A DNA stretch of 64,000 nucleotides from Acinetobacter baumannii (GCF_009759685.1 NZ_CP046654.1:2480001-2544000), one strand, 5' to 3'. Shown: positions 1 to 8,903, numbered from the stretch's first letter. Made by a program: numbers and translations. Notes: generated by a model from the sequence alone, not told the origin.

Positions 1-2882
1 ACGGTGAAACCAATATTGTCGATATTGCTGGCGCATCGGTAGAAGTCTTTCGACCAGGTGTAGATATTGTTTCAGGTGAGCCATATTTCTCGCTTGGTAC
101 CGAAATTACCACGCCGCCACTAACGGTTCAGCATCAAACTTCTGTTAATGGCCAAGTTTTACGTCCTGCTGATACACAATCTTTAGAAGGTACGAACTAC
201 CTTCATTTTGCATATCCAAACGAGATTCTTCGGGCAACGGCAAACAACACAGATTTAACCACTAAGTTTGTAAGTAATGACCGCGTAGAAATCACCAATG
301 CCTCATTCACGTTTAATGGCCAGACTTTTGATTTAAATGGTACTTATAGCGTTCTATCGGTAGCTGATGACCGTATGACGTTATCAAATCCGGCGGCCGT
401 TAATGCTAACTGGTTAAAGCTTAAAGAGTTAAATAACCAACAAACTGCAGCTTTGTCACCAAAGATCAGTTCAATAGGTGAAAAATGGATTGGTCCATTC
501 ATTCTGGACAATGTTGAACGTAGCCGGGTGCTGTGTAATTTTGTGGCCACCAATGGACTTTATACCGTTTCTTCAGGTGGGTATCAGGCCGCTGTTAATG
601 TCACGATTGAAGTTGAAGTAACACCGGTAAATGAATCTGGTGCAGCGATTGGTAATCCGATGCTGAAGCAGATCATTTTGAAAGGTTCGGCAAAGTCACG
701 TCAGACCGTTGGTGCAACACTTGATATGGTCACGTTTCAGGGGCGTTGTAGTGTCCGTGCACGCCGTTTAACTCCGACTCCGACAGTCACAACAGTTGTT
801 GATGAAGTAAAGTGGCAGGCGCTTTACGGTGCTTATCCTTTACAAAGCACAGTGTATGAACATGAAACGGTTTTTCGTGCGCGTACTTATGCAACCACTG
901 GAGCTTTATCTGTTAAGTCCCGCAAGATCAATTTTGATCTTCAGCGAATGTTGCCGACTTATAAAAACGGGGCAATGACAACAGAGCTATATCCAACGTC
1001 TAGCTTTGCTGATGCTTTGGTATCTATGGCACTCGATGACAAGATTGGCCGCCGTTCGATCGATGAGATTGATCTTGAAAACATCTATCGGACCTATAAT
1101 GATGTAGTTGATTATTTTGGTACGCCGCTAGCGGCTGAGTTCTGTACTACCATTGATGATACGAATCTATCTTTTGAAGAGCTGGTTACCAATCTTTGTG
1201 ATGCGGTGTTTTGTACTGCATATCGGCAAAACAATAAGCTCAAGCTTTATTTTGAACGGCCAACTGATAACTCGGTAATGCTGTTTAACTTCAGGAATAT
1301 CATTCCGGATAGTTACAAGCATGACCTGACCTTTGGCGTGATGGATGACTACGACGGACTGATCTATGAATACACGGATCCGACCGACGATAGCCGTATC
1401 AATATCTATTTACCGGATAAAGGAGCCAAAAACCCAAAAGAGGTGAAATCTGTTGGTGTACGAAACAAGTGGCAAGCGCATTTCAATGCATACCGGATTT
1501 GGAACAAGATGCGCTTCCAGCGCAAATCCATTACCTTTGATGCGGCACCAGAATCAGAATTACTGGTTTTACGTGACCGGATTGCTGTAGCGGATTATCG
1601 CAATGGTATTCATCAAAGCGGTGAGGTGGTACAGCAAGAAGGTTTAGTCCTCACCTTAAGCCATGATGTAGATTTCATTGCAGGCAAGAGCTATGTGATT
1701 TATCTGCAAATGGCGGATGGCACAGTGGACCTGATTCCTGTTACACCGGGTTCAGCCAAAAATAAGGTGGTTTTAGGGCGGTTGCCGAACGGGGCCTTAA
1801 AGCTAAGTCCTGATGATTTTGTAAATACCATCTATACAGTAGTTAATGATGATACTAAAGGTTCATTGCCTTATCTGGTTGCAAAAAGAGAACCGGTTGA
1901 CCAGTTCTCTAATACTATTACAGCAATTAATTACGATGAGCGCTATTACCTCAACGATAAAGACTTTATTGACGTGCCGGTTGATGATTCTCCAATTTAC
2001 ATTCGATATGACCAGCTGGATATTAATCTGGCGCGTTTATATCAGATGCAAAGAGGGGATTTGCCAACGACTGGCGAAATCAGTTTTGTAGTTGAATCTG
2101 GTGCACTAGTTTCTAGTTCGAGTTCTTATCGACCGGAAACCAGATTTGTCTATAAATTCGACTACAACTCCAGTCCGCCGAAACAGGAATTTATTGCCCC
2201 TGCAGCGACTGAACTACCCGCCATTGATACTGGTGAGTTCCCACCTGATCTGGTGGTAAATCTGACTATTAAAGGTGCTGTTGTTGGGCGTGGTGGTGAT
2301 GGCGGTTTACCTCATTTGGCATTTGGCGCATGGGAGTCCGATCCGGATTACAACTTTACTAAAACCCGACGTGATGGGTTTCAGGGAGCACCCGGTTTAT
2401 TGAACCGGCACAGCAAACTAAACCTGATTATTGATGGCGGCACTCTAGCTCGAGGTGGATCTGGTGGTGGAGCAACACCAAGCGGTATTTACACTGGGTT
2501 GTCTTATGGTGTTCAAGGTATTCCGGGTGGAGCTGGTGCACCATTTGGACGGGTCATGACAGGCCAGCCAATTTCAAGCGACTCACAAGATTGGCGCTGG
2601 TATTTTGGAAGTTACTTCAATGTCTTAAAAATTACTGATGCCGAAGCTTCGGTACCCGGAAAAGGCTACCGAACCCAAAATGACCGTTATGGATCCCCAT
2701 TATCAGGTGATGGCGGAAACTGGGGCGAACGTGGTACCAAGTCTACTAATGATGGAACATGGAACTGGAAATACCATGGCACAACTGAAGGTCAGCCGGG
2801 GCCAGGTGGACCTGCAATTGTGGGAGTTGCACCACTGACAACTCAATTGATTAATGGAGGGAAAATCTTACAAACCCTTTAA
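1..2882 (+). CDS. Phage tail tip / host specificity protein (J-like), 5' truncated by the window
   Basis: The reading frame is open from base 3, so the N-terminus lies upstream and about 959 residues are visible. The body looks like the beta-rich central tail hub or tip attachment proteins of siphophages, which contact the host surface. The last 200 residues are glycine-rich (runs such as GRGGDGG, GGSGGG and GQPGPGGP), as in the collagen-like or glycine-rich ends of phage receptor-binding proteins. Its place directly before the holin and endolysin fits the last large structural gene of a siphovirus late operon. A hairpin terminator follows. The J-like name rests on position and composition and is a family-level inference. 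Confidence 0.75.
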   Translation, partial: GETNIVDIAGASVEVFRPGVDIVSGEPYFSLGTEITTPPLTVQHQTSVNGQVLRPADTQSLEGTNYLHFAYPNEILRATANNTDLTTKFVSNDRVEITNASFTFNGQTFDLNGTYSVLSVADDRMTLSNPAAVNANWLKLKELNNQQTAALSPKISSIGEKWIGPFILDNVERSRVLCNFVATNGLYTVSSGGYQAAVNVTIEVEVTPVNESGAAIGNPMLKQIILKGSAKSRQTVGATLDMVTFQGRCSVRARRLTPTPTVTTVVDEVKWQALYGAYPLQSTVYEHETVFRARTYATTGALSVKSRKINFDLQRMLPTYKNGAMTTELYPTSSFADALVSMALDDKIGRRSIDEIDLENIYRTYNDVVDYFGTPLAAEFCTTIDDTNLSFEELVTNLCDAVFCTAYRQNNKLKLYFERPTDNSVMLFNFRNIIPDSYKHDLTFGVMDDYDGLIYEYTDPTDDSRINIYLPDKGAKNPKEVKSVGVRNKWQAHFNAYRIWNKMRFQRKSITFDAAPESELLVLRDRIAVADYRNGIHQSGEVVQQEGLVLTLSHDVDFIAGKSYVIYLQMADGTVDLIPVTPGSAKNKVVLGRLPNGALKLSPDDFVNTIYTVVNDDTKGSLPYLVAKREPVDQFSNTITAINYDERYYLNDKDFIDVPVDDSPIYIRYDQLDINLARLYQMQRGDLPTTGEISFVVESGALVSSSSSYRPETRFVYKFDYNSSPPKQEFIAPAATELPAIDTGEFPPDLVVNLTIKGAVVGRGGDGGLPHLAFGAWESDPDYNFTKTRRDGFQGAPGLLNRHSKLNLIIDGGTLARGGSGGGATPSGIYTGLSYGVQGIPGGAGAPFGRVMTGQPISSDSQDWRWYFGSYFNVLKITDAEASVPGKGYRTQNDRYGSPLSGDGGNWGERGTKSTNDGTWNWKYHGTTEGQPGPGGPAIVGVAPLTTQLINGGKILQTL

Positions 2883-2899
2883 ACCTTATAAGAACTTTG

Positions 2900-2923
2900 A
2901 GCACCCAATTCGGGTGCTTTTTT
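2900..2923 (+). terminator. Intrinsic terminator after the tail gene
   Basis: The stem GCACCC/GGGTGC with an AATTC loop is followed at once by a run of six T, 18 bases after the tail gene stop. It separates the structural operon from the lysis genes. Confidence 0.75.
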
Positions 2924-2949
2924 ATTACCTAAATTTTCTGGAGAAATTA

Positions 2950-3339
2950 ATGGAACCAGTTTCCACTAGCGGTTTTACAGCACTTTTAAAATTATATGGG
3001 ATTGCAATCATGGTGACTTTAGCAGTCGGTTTGGTTGCAGCAGTTGTATTAATGACTCGTATGCCACGCTCACCACAAGAGTGGGCAGTTGGTTTGATCT
3101 GTACGGTTGTATCAAGTTTGGCTGGCGGCTCATTCATTATTGTGAAGTGGGGACTTCATGAATGGGTTACTGATGTATGGGGGATGATTGCTCTAGGTGG
3201 GTTCTTCTTTGTTTGTGGTTTACCCGGTTGGGCTTTAGTCCGTTGGATTTTTAATTTTATAGATAAACAGGAAGGTAAAACGATCGTTGAAGTGATCAAA
3301 GAGTTTAAGAAAGCCAGAAAAGACATTGAAAACAGCTAA
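2950..3339 (+). CDS. Putative phage holin / small membrane protein of the lysis module
   Basis: This 129-residue protein has three likely membrane segments (about residues 10-35, 43-65 and 75-100) and a lysine-rich cytoplasmic tail. The reading frame opens upstream, but ATG 2950 is preferred because it is preceded by CTGGAGAA and lies after the upstream terminator. Its position just before a muramidase and its size fit a holin, which would open the inner membrane to let the endolysin reach the wall. I recognise no holin family signature by eye, so the function is inferred from context and topology. Confidence 0.65.
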   Translation: MEPVSTSGFTALLKLYGIAIMVTLAVGLVAAVVLMTRMPRSPQEWAVGLICTVVSSLAGGSFIIVKWGLHEWVTDVWGMIALGGFFFVCGLPGWALVRWIFNFIDKQEGKTIVEVIKEFKKARKDIENS

Positions 3340-3340
3340 T

Positions 3341-3362
3341 GCCGCCTTCGGGCGGTTTTTTA
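3341..3362 (+). terminator. Hairpin between holin and endolysin genes
   Basis: The stem GCCGCC / GGCGGT with a TTCG loop is followed by six T. It begins just after the holin stop codon and ends about 19 bases before the endolysin start. It may attenuate rather than stop lysis transcription. Confidence 0.65.
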
Positions 3363-3380
3363 CATCTGAAGGAAACCGAA

Positions 3381-3926
3381 ATGAACATTGAACAATATCT
3401 GGACGAGTTAATTAAGCGTGAGGGCGGGTACGTAAACAACCCAGCAGATCGAGGCGGTGAAACAAAGTACGGTATTACTGAAGCAGTAGCACGTACTAAC
3501 GGCTTTAAGGGCAACATGAAAGATTTACCGCTTGATGTGGCCAAAGCCATTTATAAAAAGCAGTATTGGACAGATCCGCGATTTGATCAAGTGAATGTAA
3601 TTAGCTCGTTAGTTGCTGAAGAGCTTTTAGATACTGGGGTAAATTGCGGTACCGGATTTGCAAAACCACTCTTACAGCGTGCTTTAAATTTGCTGAATAA
3701 CCAAGGTAAAGCAGGTTGGCCAGATTTAACAGTTGACGGAATTTATGGTCCAGCAACTCTTAATGCACTCAAAACTTATCTGGCCAAGCGTGGAAAAGAC
3801 GGCGAAAAAGTCCTGGTGCGTGTTCTTAATATCATGCAAGGGCAACGTTACATTGAAATCTGTGAACGCAATCCTAGCCAGGAACAGTTTTTCTATGGTT
3901 GGATCGCCAATCGAGTTGTTATATGA
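3381..3926 (+). CDS. Phage endolysin, GH108-type N-acetylmuramidase
   Basis: This 181-residue protein begins with a glycoside hydrolase 108 domain. The catalytic glutamate is Glu14 in the REGGYVNNPADRGGETKYGIT motif region, and a YKKQYW segment follows. The second half has the features of the type 3 peptidoglycan-binding domain usually found in this family (NLLNNQG, DGIYGPATLNAL). It cleaves the glycan strands of peptidoglycan at host lysis. There is no signal peptide, so export would depend on the holin. ATG 3381 follows GAAGGAAACCGA, a better site than the in-frame ATG at 3339, which overlaps the holin stop. Its stop overlaps the start of the next small gene (ATGA). Confidence 0.9.
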   Translation: MNIEQYLDELIKREGGYVNNPADRGGETKYGITEAVARTNGFKGNMKDLPLDVAKAIYKKQYWTDPRFDQVNVISSLVAEELLDTGVNCGTGFAKPLLQRALNLLNNQGKAGWPDLTVDGIYGPATLNALKTYLAKRGKDGEKVLVRVLNIMQGQRYIEICERNPSQEQFFYGWIANRVVI

Positions 3927-4054
3927 AAGTCTTTCATTGCAGACGATCAAAGATAGCTTTAACAATTACATTGCTGTGCATTCTATTTTCAGGATGCACA
4001 GCTCATACGATCAATAGCAATGTCAATGTCTCAATTTGCGCTAGAGCATTATAA
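3923..4054 (+). CDS. Small lipoprotein downstream of endolysin, possible Rz1-like outer-membrane spanin
   Basis: This 43-residue gene overlaps the endolysin stop by four bases (ATGA), a sign of translational coupling. The product has a short basic start, a hydrophobic stretch and a lipobox LFSGC with Cys25 as the acylation site, which leaves a mature peptide of about 19 residues. Position and topology resemble the outer-membrane spanin subunit Rz1. The mature part is not proline-rich, and I see no inner-membrane Rz partner. It could instead be an exclusion lipoprotein or a remnant. Confidence 0.5.
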   Translation: MKVFHCRRSKIALTITLLCILFSGCTAHTINSNVNVSICARAL

Positions 4055-4085
4055 AAAAAAGCCCTGAATGATCAGGGCTATTTAA
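4053..4085. terminator. Terminator closing the prophage lysis module
   Basis: The stem GCCCTGA/TCAGGGC (4061-4067 with 4072-4078) has a short loop. A run of eight A precedes it and a TATTTAAT tract follows, so it can act in both directions. Confidence 0.6.
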
Positions 4086-4365
4086 TAAACTTCAATTCAC
4101 ATACTTCTACAAAGCTCGAGTAGTCTTATGTTTGTTATTGTATAGCTTGATAATCCTCTATCTTTCATCCTAGGGTTGTGCACATACTTCTATCCTTAAA
4201 TTGTGTAATGAAATTTCTTCTGTTGTAGTTGAGAAGCTTTTCAATCTGTTAAAAGAATCCAAAAAGCATCAAATGAATAAAGAAACTACTTATTTAACTT
4301 GAATCATCATTTTCTGTTTACTAATAAATGAAAGTGCTTGGATGTATAGGGATTGTTTTTTTAAT
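4086..4365. other. AT-rich spacer between lysis module and cargo genes
   Basis: About 280 bases with no coding sequence that I can support. It ends in the regulatory site of the TonB receptor gene. The change from late phage genes to very AT-rich cargo happens here. Confidence 0.6.
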
Positions 4366-4383
4366 GTTATGTTATAATATAAC
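4366..4383 (+). promoter_or_regulatory. Zur-box-like palindrome overlapping a -10 hexamer
   Basis: The 18-bp GTTATGTTATAATATAAC is a palindrome with 8 of 9 matched pairs. It has the TGTTATAATATAAC core seen in gammaproteobacterial Zur sites. It contains a perfect TATAAT at 4373-4378 and sits 24 bases before the TonB receptor start, where bound repressor would block RNA polymerase. Zur binding is inferred from motif form. Confidence 0.65.
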
Positions 4384-4407
4384 CTTTTCTTAAAAAAGGG
4401 GGGGATT

Positions 4408-6726
4408 ATGAAACCTTTGGCAGCTTTACCGTTAATTTTTATAGCAATTCAGCAAGTGCAAGCTGAGGAGAGAATTGCAATTTTAAAGCCTCTTGTTTTT
4501 AAGGCAAATGCATTAAAGGAAAAAAATTATGTGGTGGACAAAGAAAAAGTAGAAAGTTCCAATACAATAGGTGATGCTCTTAAAAATATAACAGGTATAC
4601 AAAGTACTTCATTTGGACCCAATGCAGGTGCACCAGTTATACGTAGTTTGAGTGGAAATCGGGTTGGAGTAATTGAAAATGGAGAATTTATTAATGGAAT
4701 GAATGCATTTAGTGGAAATATTAATATACCATTCGATCCAATTTTTATAGAAAAAGTGATAGTGAACAAAAATACAGATAATATTCGTTATGGCGGAAAT
4801 GCAATAGGCGGGAGTGTTCAAATAGAATCGGGTTTAATTCCTAAAAAAATTGAAGAAAAGCCAAACAAATTAGATATTGTCTTTCGGAAAGGATTTAATG
4901 ATTTTGATGTAAAGGGGTTCAATTTTAACATCAATGATCAAAAAAACTGGTCTACAAATATAAGATATTCAGAATATGAAATTTCTTCTTATAAAATTCC
5001 AGGAAATAGTAAAGCCAAATTATGTGAAGACCAGATTTTTTCAAATTCAGGTGGGATCAATAGTGCATTAGCAGCTTCCTGTCAAAAAGATAGTAGAGTC
5101 CAACATATTTATAACAAGTCGTCACAACCATACATAGATAAATTTATGACTGAGAATCCTGATTGGGCAGATGGCGATTTTTCTTTTTATACAGATAAGC
5201 CCACATCTATATGGGGAGGAAAAACATATATAAATCCAAAAAATCCAGAGTACATACCTAATACTCCGCAAAATACAATAAAAAAGATCAATACGGATGT
5301 TACACCAAATTATTTTAAAAAATTAGGTAACAGTTATGCTCAGAATGAGAATATTGGGTTTGGAACAACATACTTTTTTGATAAAGGTTTCATTGGATTG
5401 AGTGCAGATAAGAAAAAAAGTGAATATGGTGTACCAGGATTTTCATTACAAAATCAATCTTTTGCTGATTCTTATGAAACATTACCGGTTGGTGTGAAAA
5501 TAGATCAAAATCGTTTTGTATTAAATTCCAATTTTATCCAACCAATTTCCTCTGCAGAAGAGATAAGTTTGAATTTTCAACAGCTTTCTAATAAATCTGG
5601 AGAATATGTTGGTACTGCAAAAGCTAATGAGTATAAAATTGATAATCAATTAATTGAATTAATAATGAAACAGTCATCCTTTAAGGGATTAGATGGGATA
5701 CTTGGTTTTAGCCTTAAAAATAGGAATATCGAAGGAAGTGGTACTCAGCGCTATTTACCTAATGTAAGTACTATTAGTAAAGCTATATTCTTACAAGAAG
5801 AATTAAATATCAAACAATTTACTTTAAATACGGGCTATCGTTTTGAAAGAATTGAACATGAGCTTCAAGATAATGATTTTAAACTAGCAAGAAATGCTAG
5901 TAATTCAAGAATAGAAAATAGAAAATATAATTTAAACCAATATTTTATCGGAGGAGAATATAAGGTTAATAATTTTATAAATTTAAAAGTTGATTATGGT
6001 ATTTCAGAAAGAGCACCTGAAGTGAATGAGCTCTATTCAAGTAATGTTCACTATTCTGTTATGGCACAAGAAGAAGGCGACCAGAATCTCAAACCAGAAA
6101 AATCTAAAAGTTTAGAGTTAGGTATGTTTTTGAATTGGAATAATTGGGTCATGCAACTTGTTGGGTATCAAATGGATTTTGAAAATTATATGTATTTATC
6201 TCATTCAGGTGTTGCTGTGCAAAATCGATTACCTTTAAAATACTGGAAACAGACAGACACTGACGTCAAAGGGTTTGAAATTGATTTAATTTATGATTTT
6301 AATCTAGCTCATATTGGGAATATTAAACTAGGTGGTTTAGCTGATTTTGTTAAAAATAAGGCTGTTAATCCTACAGATATAAGGTTAGCTAATGATGGAG
6401 TTTACCTACCAAATATGCCTACTAATCGTTATGGCATGTTTCTTGAGTGGAGAAATGATTCTTGGAAAGGTAAAATTTCAAGTATTTACTACGATGAGCC
6501 AAGATATCTAGGTAAGAATGTAATACAGGAAGTTCCTTTATCTGGTTACAACTTACTTGAATTTAAGATAGATAAAAAATTAAAGATTAAAAATGCTTCA
6601 TTTGATATATTTTTAAATGGTACAAATCTGCTGAACGAAGAGGCTAGACCACAAAACTCTCCTCTAAAATATATTGCCCCTCTACCAGGGCGAGCATTTC
6701 AACTGGGGATAACTATGCATATTTAG
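4408..6726 (+). CDS. TonB-dependent outer-membrane receptor, ZnuD-like (putative zinc uptake)
   Basis: The 772-residue product has a signal peptide ending near QVQA, then a plug domain (about residues 45-150: IGDALKNITGIQ, GAPVIRSLSGNRVGV, IRYGGNAIGGSVQIE), then a 22-strand-type barrel that ends in an aromatic-rich beta strand closing with GITMHI. The plug pattern and the KSEYGVPGF segment resemble the ZnuD family of zinc/haem receptors, and the Zur-type palindrome upstream points to zinc. The strong ribosome site AAAAGGGGGGG precedes ATG 4408. The gene is much more AT-rich than its neighbours and stands alone inside a prophage, which suggests separate acquisition. TonB receptor is secure; zinc as ligand is inference. 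Confidence 0.8.
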   Translation: MKPLAALPLIFIAIQQVQAEERIAILKPLVFKANALKEKNYVVDKEKVESSNTIGDALKNITGIQSTSFGPNAGAPVIRSLSGNRVGVIENGEFINGMNAFSGNINIPFDPIFIEKVIVNKNTDNIRYGGNAIGGSVQIESGLIPKKIEEKPNKLDIVFRKGFNDFDVKGFNFNINDQKNWSTNIRYSEYEISSYKIPGNSKAKLCEDQIFSNSGGINSALAASCQKDSRVQHIYNKSSQPYIDKFMTENPDWADGDFSFYTDKPTSIWGGKTYINPKNPEYIPNTPQNTIKKINTDVTPNYFKKLGNSYAQNENIGFGTTYFFDKGFIGLSADKKKSEYGVPGFSLQNQSFADSYETLPVGVKIDQNRFVLNSNFIQPISSAEEISLNFQQLSNKSGEYVGTAKANEYKIDNQLIELIMKQSSFKGLDGILGFSLKNRNIEGSGTQRYLPNVSTISKAIFLQEELNIKQFTLNTGYRFERIEHELQDNDFKLARNASNSRIENRKYNLNQYFIGGEYKVNNFINLKVDYGISERAPEVNELYSSNVHYSVMAQEEGDQNLKPEKSKSLELGMFLNWNNWVMQLVGYQMDFENYMYLSHSGVAVQNRLPLKYWKQTDTDVKGFEIDLIYDFNLAHIGNIKLGGLADFVKNKAVNPTDIRLANDGVYLPNMPTNRYGMFLEWRNDSWKGKISSIYYDEPRYLGKNVIQEVPLSGYNLLEFKIDKKLKIKNASFDIFLNGTNLLNEEARPQNSPLKYIAPLPGRAFQLGITMHI

Positions 6727-6788
6727 GTTGCTAAAGATATAAAGTTAGTTCTTATCTCCTGTCTTCAAATTTAGTAATAAAAATATAG

Positions 6789-6824
6789 TCTTAAAGCCGA
6801 ATAATTAATCGGTTTTAAGATTTT
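6789..6824 (+). terminator. Terminator after the TonB receptor gene
   Basis: The stem TCTTAAAGCCGA / TCGGTTTTAAGA is followed by TTTTA. It insulates the receptor gene from eptA, so the two cargo genes form separate transcription units. Confidence 0.6.
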
Positions 6825-6943
6825 AAAATAATCAATTATAAAGTTTAAAATTTTTTATTTATAAAATGTGTTCAAATAATGAACTGATTTTTTAGCTCAA
6901 GGAGCCATCGTCATATAAATAAAGAATATTACAAAGGTTCTTT

Positions 6944-6960
6944 TTTAATTTTTCTTTAAG
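6944..6960 (+). promoter_or_regulatory. PmrA-box-like direct repeat upstream of eptA
   Basis: TTTAAT-N5-TTTAAG fits the established PmrA consensus YTTAAK-N5-YTTAAK at every defined position, 47 bases before the eptA start. It would place the prophage gene under the PmrAB polymyxin/iron-response system. The region is AT-rich, so a chance match is possible. Confidence 0.5.
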
Positions 6961-7007
6961 GTATGGTATCTAATCTTAGCATTTTTTATATTTAATGGTT
7001 TTTAAAA

Positions 7008-8654
7008 ATGGCACTTAATGTTTTTAAATTCAAAAAAATATGCAAGGATGTTACACTATTAAATTTTAATTTGCTTTTATCTATCTGGCTAGGTTTATTT
7101 CTGAATATAGGTTTTTTTAAAAAAATCCATCAACTTACACCTTATAATGGTATTAAGTCAGTTCTTTTCTTAGGGGCGACATTAGTTATTTTAATAGCGG
7201 CATATAATTTAATTTTTCAATTAATAAATTGGAAATGGACTGCCAAAATCTTTGCAATTTTATTGATATTTATTGGTGGCTTTAGCTCTTATTTTGTAAA
7301 CACATTGGGTGTCATTATTTCACCCGACCAAATTCAAAATATGGTGCAGACCGATGTTTCGGAATTTACCGATCTAATCTCTTTACGCTTTGTTTTATGG
7401 ACAGTTTTTTTTGTTATTTTGCCCATTTTTTTAATTACTCAAGTTAAATTTAAACAAGAAAAAGCATCACGGTTGTTATTGAAGAAAGTATTCTCACTGG
7501 TAGCTTCATTTGCAGTGGTCGGTGTTTTACTTTTTACTTACTATGTCGATTTCGCTGCAATATTTCGTGAGCATCGTGATTTAAAAGGGATGATTTCACC
7601 GCAAAATAGTATTTCATCGCTTATGTCTTACTATCATAAGAAGGCTCCGAAGAAAAATCTGCCTCTTGTGATATATGGACAAGATGCTCATCAAGTTCAG
7701 CAAGTACAAAAGAACCTCCCTAAGTTAATGATACTTGTTGTAGGTGAAACGGCACGTGCCGAAAGTTTCTCTCTAAATGGGTATGCAAAAAATACGAATC
7801 CGGAGCTTTCTAAACAAGATATTTTCAACTTTTCGCAAGTGAGCTCATGCGGTACGGCGACAGCTGTTTCTGTGCCATGTATGTTCTCGGGTATGCCACG
7901 TGTAGATTATGATGAGCAATTAGCTAGTCACCGCGAAGGTTTATTAGATATTGCAAAACGTGCGGGTTACCAAGTGACTTGGATTGATAATAACTCGGGT
8001 TGTAAAGGTGCATGTGATCGCGTTGAACAATACCAGATTCCAGAAAACTTAAAGAAAAAATGGTGTAAAGATGGCGAATGTTATGATGACATTCTCATTG
8101 ACAGCTTAAAGCAGTATTTGGCTACTATTGCCAAAGATGATGATCGTCCGCGTTTGATTGTTCTGCATCAAGTGGGTAGTCATGGACCTGCATATTACAA
8201 GCGTGCACCTGAGGCATATCAACCTTTTAAACCGACTTGTGATACTAATGCGATACAGGGCTGTTCGCAAACTGAATTGCTAAATAGTTATGATAATACA
8301 ATTGTATATACAGACCATGTATTAAGCCAAATGATTAATACTCTAAAAGAAATATCAAAGTATCAGACAGGTTTATGGTATTTATCTGATCATGGCGAAT
8401 CAACCGGAGAACATGGTTTATATTTACATGGTTCACCTTATGCAATCGCACCGAGCCAACAAACACATGTACCAATGATTATGTGGTTCTCTGAAAGTTG
8501 GAAACAACATAATCTTGCTCAAGTGAATTGTTTAAGCCAACAAACTAAACAAAAGTTAAGTCAGGATAATTTATTCCCAAGTTTGTTAAGTTTGCTGGAT
8601 GTAAAAACTCAGGTAGTAAATAACAAACTTGATATGTTGAGCCAATGTAAATAA
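7008..8654 (+). CDS. eptA: Lipid A phosphoethanolamine transferase, EptA/PmrC family
   Basis: The 548-residue protein has about five N-terminal membrane segments (residues 20-190) and a periplasmic alkaline-phosphatase-like domain. Visible motifs are VVGETARAESFSLNGY (metal-binding Glu near 245), SSCGTATAVSVPCMFS (the acceptor Thr near 282), paired cysteines typical of the family, and SDHGESTGEHGLYLHG near 460. It moves phosphoethanolamine from phosphatidylethanolamine to lipid A and so lowers surface charge. Members of this family cause polymyxin resistance in Acinetobacter when overexpressed. The gene lies in prophage cargo between terminators and with a PmrA-like box upstream. The core pmrC of the pmrCAB operon would be elsewhere; no pmrA or pmrB is adjacent. 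Confidence 0.92.
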   Translation: MALNVFKFKKICKDVTLLNFNLLLSIWLGLFLNIGFFKKIHQLTPYNGIKSVLFLGATLVILIAAYNLIFQLINWKWTAKIFAILLIFIGGFSSYFVNTLGVIISPDQIQNMVQTDVSEFTDLISLRFVLWTVFFVILPIFLITQVKFKQEKASRLLLKKVFSLVASFAVVGVLLFTYYVDFAAIFREHRDLKGMISPQNSISSLMSYYHKKAPKKNLPLVIYGQDAHQVQQVQKNLPKLMILVVGETARAESFSLNGYAKNTNPELSKQDIFNFSQVSSCGTATAVSVPCMFSGMPRVDYDEQLASHREGLLDIAKRAGYQVTWIDNNSGCKGACDRVEQYQIPENLKKKWCKDGECYDDILIDSLKQYLATIAKDDDRPRLIVLHQVGSHGPAYYKRAPEAYQPFKPTCDTNAIQGCSQTELLNSYDNTIVYTDHVLSQMINTLKEISKYQTGLWYLSDHGESTGEHGLYLHGSPYAIAPSQQTHVPMIMWFSESWKQHNLAQVNCLSQQTKQKLSQDNLFPSLLSLLDVKTQVVNNKLDMLSQCK

Positions 8655-8670
8655 ATATATTTTTAATTTA

Positions 8671-8709
8671 TATAAAACGAAGCAAAATAGACTTGCTTCG
8701 TTTTATAAA
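8671..8709. terminator. Strong bidirectional terminator after eptA
   Basis: A long near-perfect stem (TATAAAACGAAGCA with TGCTTCGTTTTATA) has A and T tracts on its flanks. It lies 17 bases after the eptA stop and also faces the SRAP remnant on the other strand. Confidence 0.75.
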
Positions 8710-8729
8710 ATGTATTGGTTCTTTTATAT

Positions 8730-8849
8730 TTAAAAAATAAGAGGGCAGTCGTAACCCGGATAAACACCATTCTTATAGTCGAATGTCGGTTCGAATAGAT
8801 CTAGTAGGTGAACTCGATCTTTATTTATAGGTTCATAGTTCGCGCACAT
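8730..8849 (-). pseudogene. Truncated SRAP (YedK/HMCES-type) gene remnant
   Basis: A 39-codon minus-strand frame starts MCANYEPINKDRVHLL and stops after DCPLIF. The start Met-Cys is the hallmark of SOS-response-associated peptidases, whose Cys2 forms a covalent link with abasic sites in single-stranded DNA. The family is normally about 200 residues, so only the N-terminal fifth is left and the rest is gone. The frame runs into the terminator region of eptA, so the deletion probably occurred when cargo was inserted. I identify the family from the N-terminal pattern. Whether the fragment is translated is unknown. Confidence 0.6.
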
Positions 8850-8903
8850 ACAAAGTAACCTCTTTATGATTTTCGAAATTACTTTTCCATCATAACTAAT
8901 ATA

